Origin: Paraburkholderia phenazinium | Lineage (GTDB): Bacteria > Pseudomonadota > Gammaproteobacteria > Burkholderiales > Burkholderiaceae | Assembly (NCBI RefSeq): GCF_900100735.1 | Contig: NZ_FNCJ01000023.1 | Coordinates: 1 to 64,000 of the forward strand | DNA length: 64,000 nucleotides | Direction: 5' to 3' | Part shown: piece after piece, positions 1-7,873 of the stretch | Layout: every line of letters begins with the position of its first letter | Numbering within the stretch: position 1 is the stretch's first letter | The notes under the pieces: model-generated | Seen by the model: only the letters and a program-made list of their open reading frames with translations | The model's database searches: none | What the model was told of the DNA's origin: nothing | Program-made: the position numbers and the translations under genes

Positions 1-608
1 TACAGGTTCAGCGACGTATGCATCGCCTCGACCCACGACTTCGACGGCTCCACGCCGTGCAGCAGGTGCAGGAAGTGGCCGCCGATCGAATCGTCGTCGG
101 TTTCCACCTCGATGCGCTTGCCGTTGTGCGAGTAGTGATACCAGTACAGCAGCATCGAACCGAGCGAGGCCATCAGCTTGTCGGCGATATCGCGCGCGCC
201 GGGCAGGTTGTGGTCGTCCTTCTCGGGCAGCACGGTGCCGAGCACCGAGACGCCGGTGCGCATCACGTCCATCGGGTGGGCGGCTGCCGGAATCCATTCC
301 AGCGCGGCCTTGACGTTGGCGGGCAGGCCGCGCAGCGCCTTCAGCCTGGTTTTGTACGCGGTCAGTTCGGCCTGGGTGGGCAGCTTTTCATGCACCAGCA
401 GGTAGGCGATCTCTTCGAATTCGCAGGTGCTGGCGATGTCGAGAATGTCATAGCCGCGGTAATGCAGGTCGTTGCCGGTCTTGCCGACCGTGCACAGGGC
501 GGTATTGCCCGCCGTCACGCCCGACAGCGCCACGGATTTCTTCGGTTTGAACGCGCCCGGGGCGCCGGCTTCGCCAGTCGTGCCTGCGGCTTGCATCTTT
601 TCGCTCAT
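1..608 (-). CDS. prpC: 2-methylcitrate synthase, 3' part beyond the window
   Basis: The first 202 codons are visible; the rest lies left of the window. The product condenses propionyl-CoA with oxaloacetate in the methylcitrate cycle. The N-terminal stretch has the citrate-synthase-fold signature GNTALCTVGKTGNDLHYRGY, followed by FEEIAYLLVHEKLP and an HPMDVMRTG segment, which matches PrpC better than the hexameric GltA encoded at 7874. The ATG at 606-608 is preceded by AGGAG about 10 bases upstream. It follows the CoA-ester lyase by 25 bases and mdh beyond it, so the three are probably co-transcribed. PrpC rather than another short citrate synthase is inferred from sequence pattern. Confidence 0.9.
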   Translation of the reverse strand, partial: MSEKMQAAGTTGEAGAPGAFKPKKSVALSGVTAGNTALCTVGKTGNDLHYRGYDILDIASTCEFEEIAYLLVHEKLPTQAELTAYKTRLKALRGLPANVKAALEWIPAAAHPMDVMRTGVSVLGTVLPEKDDHNLPGARDIADKLMASLGSMLLYWYHYSHNGKRIEVETDDDSIGGHFLHLLHGVEPSKSWVEAMHTSLNL

Positions 609-633
609 CTCCAGCAGTCTCCTGAATACCCGT

Positions 634-1629
634 TCACGTCGTCTGGTCGAACAGCGGCGCGGCTTCGGCCGGTACGCTGCGCCCGGTCGAGCGGGCGCGG
701 CGCAGCACCGACCAGTAATAGCGATAGCTGGCGCGGTCGTGCAGCGTGTCGTGATGGCGCGTCGGGCCCCACTGGGCGGCTTGGGCGGCCAGCAGAATCT
801 CGGCAGCGGTGGCGATCTCATCTTCCCGCGGCGCGAAGGCGGCGACGATCGCCGGTACCTGGGCCGGGTGGATGCTCCACATCCGCGTATAGCCGAACTC
901 GTTGCGGGCGCGGGCGGCGTCATTGGCCACCACGCTCATGTCGCGCACTTCGGTGCTGACGTTATGCGACGGCACCTTGCCGTGTGCGTGGCAGGCCGCG
1001 GCGATTTCGAGCTTGGCGCGCCGCACCAACGGATGATCGAACTGGCCGGGCGAGCGCATCGCGGTATCGGGAATCGCGCCGTCGTGCGCGGAGACGAAGT
1101 CCATCAAGCCGAAGCTGAGCGCTTCGACGCCCGGCAGGGCGGCCAGATCGAAGGCCCGCGCCAGCGCGCCGTGAGTTTCGACCAGCAACTGCACCGGTAC
1201 GGGTTGAGCGATGCCGAGTTCGCGCCGCGTCGCCTCGATGTAAGCGCACATTTCTGCGGCATCGGGGACGCTGCGGATCTTCGGCAGGGTGATATAGGCA
1301 GGGGCGCGCCTGGCGGCGCGCAGGATCAGGCGCACGTCGTCGCGCCAGTGCGCATGATTGAAATCGTGAATCCGCACGCCGACGCGGCCGAAGCGGTCGT
1401 GTTCGCTGCCCAGCAGCGATGCTACCAGCTCGGCATGCTCGGCCTCGCGCCCGACTTGGGCGCCGTCTTCGCAATCGAGCGTGATGTCGAACACCGGCCC
1501 CAACTCCTGCTGCAAAGCGAGCGATTTCAGCATCAGCTTCTCGCTGCCGGCGTAGTGATCGCAGGCAGGCAGGACGGTGGGCGGCGCTTCGCCGTCAAAC
1601 AGCACTTCGGCGGGAGTCAGTGCGCGCAT
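634..1629 (-). CDS. HpcH/HpaI aldolase / citrate-lyase-beta-like CoA ester lyase
   Basis: 331-residue TIM-barrel lyase of the CitE/HpcH family, which cleaves or forms C-C bonds in CoA esters such as malyl- or citramalyl-CoA. Family landmarks are the acidic LDCEDGAQ motif, LPKIRS, the metal-ligand-type LLVETHGAL, and LSFGLMDFVSAHDGAI. The ATG at 1629 is chosen because the in-frame extension beyond it has only a TTG start inside the mdh-lyase spacer. It lies between mdh and prpC on the same strand, so a role next to the TCA or methylcitrate cycles is likely. The true substrate cannot be read from sequence. Confidence 0.85.
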   Translation of the reverse strand: MRALTPAEVLFDGEAPPTVLPACDHYAGSEKLMLKSLALQQELGPVFDITLDCEDGAQVGREAEHAELVASLLGSEHDRFGRVGVRIHDFNHAHWRDDVRLILRAARRAPAYITLPKIRSVPDAAEMCAYIEATRRELGIAQPVPVQLLVETHGALARAFDLAALPGVEALSFGLMDFVSAHDGAIPDTAMRSPGQFDHPLVRRAKLEIAAACHAHGKVPSHNVSTEVRDMSVVANDAARARNEFGYTRMWSIHPAQVPAIVAAFAPREDEIATAAEILLAAQAAQWGPTRHHDTLHDRASYRYYWSVLRRARSTGRSVPAEAAPLFDQTT

Positions 1630-1728
1630 CTTCGGCGTTAGGGGCGTGGGTTCTCGTTGGGGAATCGGATGTAAAAAACCGGAACCCGTTGGCAAGCAAC
1701 GGAGTCCCGGCTCATCTGCATCAGGCGC

Positions 1729-2712
1729 TTAGCCGAGCAGGTGCTGGACGCCTTCGCGCTCTTCCAGCAGTTCGTTCAGCGTAGCGTCCATCTTTTCGCG
1801 CGAGAACGCGTCGATTGCCAGGCCTTCGACACGCTTGTACTCGCCGTTTTCGCAGGTCACCGGCACACCGTAGATGATGTCTTCCGGAATGCCATACGAA
1901 CCGTCCGACGGGATACCCATCGTGACCCACTTGCCGTTCGTGCCGAGCACCCAGTCACGCACGTGGTCGATTGCAGCGTTCGCTGCCGAAGCTGCCGACG
2001 ACAGGCCGCGCGCTTCGATGATCGCTGCGCCGCGCTTGCCGACGGTCGGGATGAAGGTGTTGCGGTTCCATTCGTCGTCGTTGATCAGCTTGGTCAGGTC
2101 TTGACCTTCTGCCGTTGCAACGCGGAAATCCGGGTACATCGTCGGCGAGTGGTTGCCCCACACAGCCAGCTTTTCGATCGAAGCGACCGGCTTGCCCGAC
2201 TTCGCTGCCAGTTGCGACAGCGCGCGGTTGTGGTCCAGACGCAGCATGGCGGTGAAGTTCTTCTTCGGCAGATCCGGTGCCGACTTCATCGCGATGTAAG
2301 CATTGGTGTTAGCCGGGTTGCCGACCACCAGAACCTTCACGTCACGGCTGGCGACTTCGTTCAGCGCCTTGCCTTGCACCGTGAAGATCTCGGCGTTGGC
2401 CGACAGCAGATCTTTACGTTCCATGCCTTTCGAACGCGGACGGGCGCCGACCAGCAGGGCGACGTCAGCATCCTTGAAGGCAACCTTGGGATCGTCGGTG
2501 ATCACGACGCCCTGCAGCAGCGGGAACGCGCAATCATCCAGTTCCATCACGACGCCTTTCACGGCGCCTTGCGCTTGCGGCAGGTCGAGCAGTTGCAGGA
2601 CCACCGGCTGATCCTTGCCGAGCAGGTCGCCATTGGCGATGCGGAACAGCAGGGAGTAAGCGATTTGACCTGCGGCGCCAGTGACGGCAACGCGCTTTGC
2701 GGGCTTAGCCAT
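1729..2712 (-). CDS. mdh: malate dehydrogenase
   Basis: 327 residues, the full length of the cytosolic-type NAD-dependent malate dehydrogenase that interconverts malate and oxaloacetate. The Rossmann loop [12 protein letters not shown] is at residues 11-22, the substrate-binding arginine region [14 protein letters not shown] at 90-103, and the catalytic Asp-His pair is D160 (LRLDHNRA) and H188 (WGNHSPTM). A GGAG lies just before the ATG. It diverges from the GntR gene and heads the left-facing mdh-lyase-prpC set. Confidence 0.97.
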
Positions 2713-3225
2713 TGAGAATTCTCCAGGACGATGCGTTAGACGCTAGGGAAAACGCCATTCTATATGCGCGTTAGGCGAAGCGTTGTGAAACACGGCGGAA
2801 TTCACTGTTACGCGGAGCCTCAAGTTGAAAACCGAGGCTGGAAAGCGCGTTGCGGCGAGACCACCATGCCGGAAACCTGTGCAGCGGAGCGGGGGCGCAC
2901 GAGACGCCGGTGGCCACTGCATGTGCCGGGCTCCTGCAAGGGTGTGTTTCCGAAGCGTCTGACGGGACAAAGACCGGCGAATCGAAAGCTGAACCGCGAG
3001 AGACGACAGCATGATGCAGAGCGGCTGCCGGGACAGGGCGGTTCGCCGGAAGTACCTAGAGATACTTGGGGGAAAACGCCGCCGGATTGCCCGCAAACCC
3101 TTGCTCGCGAAGGAGTGTAGGATTCGGCCTTCACAAAGTCAACATTATCTTATGTCTTATATAAGACAGATCTATTGCCGGGAAAGCTCTGGACGGAGGA
3201 TGGGCCTTTATGATGAAATGCGCGC
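2713..3225. other. 513-base divergent intergenic region between mdh and the GntR gene
   Basis: Open frames of roughly 100-120 codons occur here on both strands, but their composition (many Arg, Cys and Trp residues, no family resemblance) and mutual overlap mark them as non-coding. The only clear signal is the AT-rich palindrome at 3154-3167 near the GntR gene. A 9-codon frame (ATG at 3200, stop 3227-3229) directly follows GGAGG and overlaps the GntR start as ATGA. No convincing sigma-70 promoter was identified by eye. Confidence 0.5.
3154..3167. promoter_or_regulatory. candidate GntR/HutC operator, 14-bp perfect palindrome
   Basis: GTCTTATATAAGAC is a perfect inverted repeat in an AT-rich patch 59 bases upstream of the GntR start. 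Its outer GT...AC arms fit the general pattern known for GntR/HutC operators. This suggests autoregulation and possibly control of mdh. I did not see a second copy before sdhC or gltA. Confidence 0.5.
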
Positions 3226-4029
3226 ATGACTGCGAACCCGGCTAGCACTGCGAATCCTAACGGCCCTGGGGGACCAGGCGAGGCCGCGCCCGTTGCGGCT
3301 GCGCCCGCCACGTCGCCTACTTTCAGCCCTCTGTATCAACAGATCAAGGGGTTGATTACGCAAAGCCTGGAGTCAGGTGAATGGAAGCCGGGTGAAATCA
3401 TCCCGAGCGAGGTCGAACTGGCCGCCCGCTTCAAGGTGAGCCAAGGCACCGTCCGCAAGGCGATTGACGAACTGGCGGCGGATAACCTGCTGGTGCGCCG
3501 CCAGGGCAAGGGTACTTTTGTTGCAACGCACAACGAAGACCGTGCCCAGTTTCGCTTCCTCAGGTTACTTGCCGATGACGGCGCCGAACATCCCCACGTT
3601 AGCCGCCTGCTCGAATGCCGCCGCCTGCGTGCGTCGGCCGACATCGCACGTCAGCTCGACCTGAAGCCAGCCGATCCCGTGGTGCTTATCAAGCGGCTTT
3701 TGCAGTTTGATGGTGAAATCACGGTACTCGACGAAATCTGGTTGCCCGGCATGGTGTTCCGCGGGCTCACCCTCGAGCGGCTCTCCGAGTACAAAGGTCC
3801 GCTCTACGCGATGTTCGAGACGGAGTTCGGAACCCGGATGATCCGGGCTTCCGAGAAGATTCGTGCGGTCGCGGCGGACCCCTCGGTCGCCGATTTGCTG
3901 CAGGTGCCGCCTGGATTTCCGTTGCTATCGGTAGAGCGAGTGTCCTATACCTATGGAGACCGTCCCGTCGAAGTGCGGCGTGGATGGTATGTCACAACTG
4001 GGTACTACTATCAGAACGATCTCAGCTGA
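3226..4029 (+). CDS. GntR/HutC-family transcriptional regulator
   Basis: 267 residues. After a Pro/Ala/Gly-rich leader of about 35 residues comes a winged helix-turn-helix (IKGLITQSLESGEWKPGEII ... SQGTVRKAIDELAADNLLVRRQGKGTFVA, about 36-105), then a UTRA effector domain (about 115-255) ending VEVRRGWYVTTGYYYQNDLS. An in-frame stop just upstream (3214-3216) leaves only the ATG at 3226. It sits between mdh and the sdh-gltA genes, so a TCA-cycle regulator is the natural inference. The start has no good SD of its own and overlaps the stop of a 9-codon frame. Confidence 0.9.
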   Translation: MTANPASTANPNGPGGPGEAAPVAAAPATSPTFSPLYQQIKGLITQSLESGEWKPGEIIPSEVELAARFKVSQGTVRKAIDELAADNLLVRRQGKGTFVATHNEDRAQFRFLRLLADDGAEHPHVSRLLECRRLRASADIARQLDLKPADPVVLIKRLLQFDGEITVLDEIWLPGMVFRGLTLERLSEYKGPLYAMFETEFGTRMIRASEKIRAVAADPSVADLLQVPPGFPLLSVERVSYTYGDRPVEVRRGWYVTTGYYYQNDLS

Positions 4030-4035
4030 AACCGG

Positions 4036-4055
4036 GTTGTGAACAGTTGTGAACA
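4036..4055 (+). repeat. exact tandem duplication of a 10-mer
   Basis: GTTGTGAACA occurs twice head to tail, seven bases after the GntR stop codon and about 175 bases before sdhC. The 10-base period places both copies on the same helix face. Function is unknown. Confidence 0.6.
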
Positions 4056-4083
4056 TCCGGGTCTTCAAGCTGGATCAGTGTGT

Positions 4084-4120
4084 TCAAGGGTGTCTGGCGC
4101 AGCGCGCAGCACCCTCTTGA
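4084..4120 (+). terminator. hairpin after the GntR gene, possible terminator
   Basis: TCAAGGGTG pairs with CACCC-(TC)-TTGA across a 17-base GC-rich loop: 9 bp with a two-base bulge. No T-run follows, so if it terminates it is not a textbook intrinsic terminator. Confidence 0.35.
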
Positions 4121-4231
4121 CGACGCCATTGTCTCGTGCGCAGTAAAGGACCTGTGGGGTTTTTCGCTGCAGCGCGATATAAAAAGGCGCTAAAATTGCG
4201 GATTAGTGTTACTACATAGTAGGGGTCTAGC

Positions 4232-4648
4232 ATGGCTGAAGCCGTAAAAAAACCGAGGCCGGAGTTCCGGAACATCGGTATCGGGCAAATATTGACGGCG
4301 TATCGCCTCCCACTAGCGGGGCGTGTGTCGATTCTCCATCGCGTCAGCGGTGGGCTGCTTTTTGTGTTCCTTCCGTTCCTGCTGTACCTCTTTGATCAAA
4401 GCCTTACGTCCGAGCTCAGCTTTGATGTGTTCAAGGGCTTCCTCTCCAACATCATCGTCAAGCTCATCACGCTGGTTCTCGCGTGGGCCTTCCTGTTCCA
4501 CTTCTGCGCCGGCATCCGTCACCTGGTGATGGACACCAACCACAGCGCAGTCACGAAGGAAAAGGGCAAGCAAACCTCCATCGTCGTGCTGGTCGTCTCG
4601 TCGATTCTGACGATTGCTTTTGCGCTCAAACTCTTCGGAGCATTCTAA
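4232..4648 (+). CDS. sdhC: succinate dehydrogenase cytochrome b556 subunit
   Basis: 138 residues with three membrane spans, one of two anchors of complex II. The quinone-site motif RVSILHRVSG (31-40) and the haem-ligand region HFCAGIRHLVMD (90-101, H90 equivalent to the E. coli haem ligand) are intact. AGGGG lies 8 bases before the ATG. It is the first gene of sdhCDABE; the sdhC stop is only 4 bases from sdhD. Confidence 0.96.
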   Translation: MAEAVKKPRPEFRNIGIGQILTAYRLPLAGRVSILHRVSGGLLFVFLPFLLYLFDQSLTSELSFDVFKGFLSNIIVKLITLVLAWAFLFHFCAGIRHLVMDTNHSAVTKEKGKQTSIVVLVVSSILTIAFALKLFGAF

Positions 4649-4652
4649 AAAA

Positions 4653-5021
4653 ATGGCAGCTAACAACCGAATCGGCCCGAAGCGTCTCGTCGTCGGCGCG
4701 CACTACGGTCTGCGCGACTGGCTCGCGCAACGCATCACCGCCACCATCATGGCGATCTACACGATCATCCTGCTCGCGTGGTTCTTCGGCGCGCAAGATT
4801 TCTCGTATGACGGCTGGGCGTCGATCTTCGCGACGCAATGGATGAAGCTCGCCACCTTCGTGACGCTGCTGTCCCTGTTCTACCACGCGTGGGTGGGTAT
4901 TCGTGACATCTGGATGGACTACATCAAGCCCGTCGGTGTGCGCCTCACCCTTCAGGCCCTGACGATCGTCTGGCTGCTGGCGTGTGCCGGCTACGCTGCG
5001 CAGATTCTCTGGAGAGTATAA
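4653..5021 (+). CDS. sdhD: succinate dehydrogenase membrane anchor subunit
   Basis: 122 residues, three membrane helices, the second haem/quinone anchor of complex II. The segment YHAWVGIRDIWMDYIKP holds the haem-ligand His (H78) and the Asp-Tyr quinone-site pair (D89-Y90). The ATG at 4653 is preferred over upstream frames because it yields the normal family length and starts right after sdhC. sdhA begins 4 bases after its stop. Confidence 0.95.
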   Translation: MAANNRIGPKRLVVGAHYGLRDWLAQRITATIMAIYTIILLAWFFGAQDFSYDGWASIFATQWMKLATFVTLLSLFYHAWVGIRDIWMDYIKPVGVRLTLQALTIVWLLACAGYAAQILWRV

Positions 5022-5025
5022 AAGA

Positions 5026-6801
5026 ATGGCTGCAATCAAGAATTCTCTGCCGCGTCGCAAGTTTGACGTGGTTATCGTCGGCGCAGGCGGCTCGGGGATG
5101 CGCGCTTCGCTGCAACTCGCGCGCGCCGGTCTGTCGGTTTGCGTGCTGTCCAAGGTGTTCCCGACGCGTTCGCACACGGTGGCTGCTCAAGGCGGCATCG
5201 GCGCTTCGCTCGGCAACATGAGCGAAGACAACTGGCACTATCACTTCTACGACACGATCAAGGGTTCCGACTGGCTCGGCGACCAGGACGCGATCGAGTT
5301 CATGTGCCGCGAAGCACCGAACGCCGTCTACGAACTGGAACACATGGGCATGCCGTTCGACCGCAATGCGGACGGCACGATCTATCAGCGTCCGTTTGGC
5401 GGCCACACGGCCAACTACGGCGAAAAGCCGGTGCAACGCGCTTGCGCGGCCGCTGACCGTACCGGTCATGCGCTGCTGCACACGCTGTACCAGCAAAACG
5501 TTGCCGCGAAGACGCAGTTCTTCGTCGAATGGATGGCGCTGGACCTGATCCGCGACGCCGAAGGCGACGTGCTCGGCGTGACCGCGCTGGAAATGGAAAC
5601 CGGCGACGTCTACATCCTCGAAGGCAAGACCACGCTGTTCGCCACGGGCGGCGCTGGCCGGATCTTCGCAGCTTCGACCAACGCGTTCATCAACACCGGT
5701 GACGGCCTGGGCATGGCTGCGCGTTCGGGCATCGCACTGCAAGACATGGAATTCTGGCAATTCCACCCCACCGGCGTGGCTGGTGCGGGCGTGCTGATTA
5801 CCGAAGGCGTGCGCGGCGAAGGCGGTATTCTGCGTAACTCGAACGGCGAGCGTTTCATGGAACGCTACGCGCCGACGCTGAAGGATCTGGCGCCGCGCGA
5901 CTTCGTTTCGCGTTCGATGGACCAGGAAATCAAGGAAGGCCGCGGCGTGGGTCCGAACAAGGATCACGTGCTGCTCGACCTGTCGCACATCGGCGCCGAG
6001 ACGATCATGAAGCGTCTGCCGTCGATCCGCGAAATCGCACTGAAGTTCGCGAACGTCGATTGCATTAAAGAGCCGATCCCGGTCGTGCCGACGATCCACT
6101 ATCAGATGGGTGGTATTCCTACGAACATTCACGGCCAGGTCGTGGGTACGTCGAAGGGTCACGAAGAGCCGGTCAACGGTTTCTACGCAGTGGGCGAATG
6201 CTCGTGCGTGTCGGTCCACGGCGCGAACCGCCTGGGCACGAACTCGCTGCTCGACCTGGTGGTGTTCGGCCGCGCAGCTGGCAACCACATCGTCAAGCAC
6301 GTGAAGGAAATCAAGGAGCACAAGCCGCTGCCGGCCGATGCCGCTGACTTCGCGCTGTCGCGTCTGGACAAGCTGGACAAGTCCTCCTCGGGCGAATACA
6401 CGCAAAATGTCGCGAACGACATCCGCGCCACTATGCAGGCACACGCTGGCGTGTTCCGCACGTCGAAGCTGCTGGCCGAAGGCGTCGAGCGCATCCGCGA
6501 AGTGGCTGAACGTGTCGACAACATCCATCTGAAGGATAAGTCGAAGGTGTTCAACACGGCTCGCGTCGAAGCGCTGGAACTGGCGAACCTGATCGAAGTG
6601 GCGCGCGCCACGATGGTTTCGGCAGAAGCGCGTAAGGAAAGCCGCGGTGCGCACGCACAAAACGACTTCGAACATCGCGACGACGAAAACTGGCTGCGCC
6701 ATACGCTGTGGTTCAGCGAAGGTGATCGCCTCGACTACAAGCCGGTTCACATGCAACCGCTGACCGTCGAATCGGTGCCGCCGAAAGCGCGTACCTTCTA
6801 A
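5026..6801 (+). CDS. sdhA: succinate dehydrogenase flavoprotein subunit
   Basis: 591 residues. It oxidises succinate to fumarate using covalent FAD. The dinucleotide fold VVIVGAGGSGMRAS is at about 15-28 and the flavinylated His is H50 in SHTVAAQGGI. Further active-site blocks are HPTG, RGEGGILRNSNGERF and TIHYQMGGIPTN. An earlier in-frame ATG (4984) lies inside sdhD and would add an unrelated leader, so 5026 is used. sdhE at 7532 should encode the factor that attaches FAD. Confidence 0.98.
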   Translation: MAAIKNSLPRRKFDVVIVGAGGSGMRASLQLARAGLSVCVLSKVFPTRSHTVAAQGGIGASLGNMSEDNWHYHFYDTIKGSDWLGDQDAIEFMCREAPNAVYELEHMGMPFDRNADGTIYQRPFGGHTANYGEKPVQRACAAADRTGHALLHTLYQQNVAAKTQFFVEWMALDLIRDAEGDVLGVTALEMETGDVYILEGKTTLFATGGAGRIFAASTNAFINTGDGLGMAARSGIALQDMEFWQFHPTGVAGAGVLITEGVRGEGGILRNSNGERFMERYAPTLKDLAPRDFVSRSMDQEIKEGRGVGPNKDHVLLDLSHIGAETIMKRLPSIREIALKFANVDCIKEPIPVVPTIHYQMGGIPTNIHGQVVGTSKGHEEPVNGFYAVGECSCVSVHGANRLGTNSLLDLVVFGRAAGNHIVKHVKEIKEHKPLPADAADFALSRLDKLDKSSSGEYTQNVANDIRATMQAHAGVFRTSKLLAEGVERIREVAERVDNIHLKDKSKVFNTARVEALELANLIEVARATMVSAEARKESRGAHAQNDFEHRDDENWLRHTLWFSEGDRLDYKPVHMQPLTVESVPPKARTF

Positions 6802-6825
6802 GGCACAAGTCAAAGGAATTCAGAA

Positions 6826-7530
6826 ATGGCCAAGCGTACATTTGAAATCTACCGCTACGATCCGGATAAGGACGCAGCACCGCGCATGCAATCGTACGAG
6901 ATCGAAATCGACTCGCACGAACGCATGTTGCTCGACGCGCTGCTCAAGCTGAAGGCGCTCGACGAGACGTTGTCGTTCCGCCGCTCGTGCCGCGAAGGCG
7001 TGTGTGGTTCGGACGCCATGAATATCAACGGCAAGAACGGTCTGGCATGTCTGACCAACATGAACGATCTGCCGAACAAGATCGTGCTGCGTCCGCTGCC
7101 GGGCCTGCCCGTCGTGCGCGACCTGATCGTCGACATGACGCACTTCTTCAACCAGTACAACTCGATCAAGCCGTACCTGATCAACGATACGCCGCCGCCG
7201 GAAAAGGAACGTCTGCAGTCGCCGGAAGAACGCGAAGAGCTGGACGGGCTGTACGAGTGCATTCTGTGCGCAAGCTGCTCGACGTCGTGCCCGAGCTTCT
7301 GGTGGAACCCGGACAAGTTCGTCGGTCCGGCTGGCCTGCTGCAAGCCTATCGCTTCATCGCGGATAGCCGCGACCAGGCGACGGGCGAACGTCTCGACAA
7401 CCTGGAAGACCCGTACCGTCTGTTCCGTTGCCATACGATCATGAACTGCGTCGATGTGTGCCCGAAGGGCCTCAACCCGACGAAGGCGATCGGCAAGATC
7501 AAGGAATTGATGGTTCGCCGTGCTGTCTGA
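6826..7530 (+). CDS. sdhB: succinate dehydrogenase iron-sulfur subunit
   Basis: 234 residues carrying electrons from SdhA to the quinone site. The [2Fe-2S] ligands are C55, C60, the usual Asp replacement D63, and C75. The second domain has CILCASCSTSCP (145-156) and CHTIMNCVDVCPKG (202-214), which together ligate the [4Fe-4S] and [3Fe-4S] clusters. It follows sdhA by 24 bases with AAGGAA upstream of the ATG. Confidence 0.98.
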   Translation: MAKRTFEIYRYDPDKDAAPRMQSYEIEIDSHERMLLDALLKLKALDETLSFRRSCREGVCGSDAMNINGKNGLACLTNMNDLPNKIVLRPLPGLPVVRDLIVDMTHFFNQYNSIKPYLINDTPPPEKERLQSPEEREELDGLYECILCASCSTSCPSFWWNPDKFVGPAGLLQAYRFIADSRDQATGERLDNLEDPYRLFRCHTIMNCVDVCPKGLNPTKAIGKIKELMVRRAV

Positions 7531-7531
7531 G

Positions 7532-7801
7532 ATGGAAGACAAGCATCAGTCCGACCCGCTGCGGCGGGCGCGCCTTCGCTGGCGCGCCCGGCGTGGCTTG
7601 CTGGAAAACGATCTTATTTTCGAGCGTTTTTTCGGCAAATACGAGCATGACCTCAGCGACGCCGATGTGGGCGCACTTACGCGCCTGCTCGAGCTGAGCG
7701 ATAACGACCTGATGGACTTGCTGCTCGCGCGCAAGGAACCAGAAGGCGACCTTGCCGACCCGGATGTAGCCCGGGTGCTGGAGCTGCTGCGCACTGCTTG
7801 A
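7532..7801 (+). CDS. sdhE: FAD assembly factor SdhE
   Basis: 89 residues, family length 85-95. The RGxxE motif (RGLLE, 21-25) that contacts the flavoprotein is intact, in the context RLRWRARRGLLENDLIFERFF. It promotes covalent flavinylation of SdhA. The ATG at 7532 is one base after the sdhB stop; a GTG at 7520 inside sdhB is the alternative start. Position directly after sdhB and before gltA supports the call. Confidence 0.95.
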   Translation: MEDKHQSDPLRRARLRWRARRGLLENDLIFERFFGKYEHDLSDADVGALTRLLELSDNDLMDLLLARKEPEGDLADPDVARVLELLRTA

Positions 7802-7873
7802 GCGAAGCCAGTCCGTTGTTCCACGCGTGCAATTATCGAAACCCTGTTTCCATACTTCGATTGAGGATGTGCC

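Noticed and set aside
2743..3134. Overlapping frames of about 100-118 codons in the mdh-GntR gap
   Set aside because: They overlap each other on both strands, have no SD and are rich in Arg, Cys and Trp in a non-protein pattern.
4945..6813. 622-codon open frame antisense to sdhA
   Set aside because: It is a shadow of the GC-rich codon bias; its translation is His/Arg/Val-rich without any family motif, while the top strand encodes an unmistakable SdhA.
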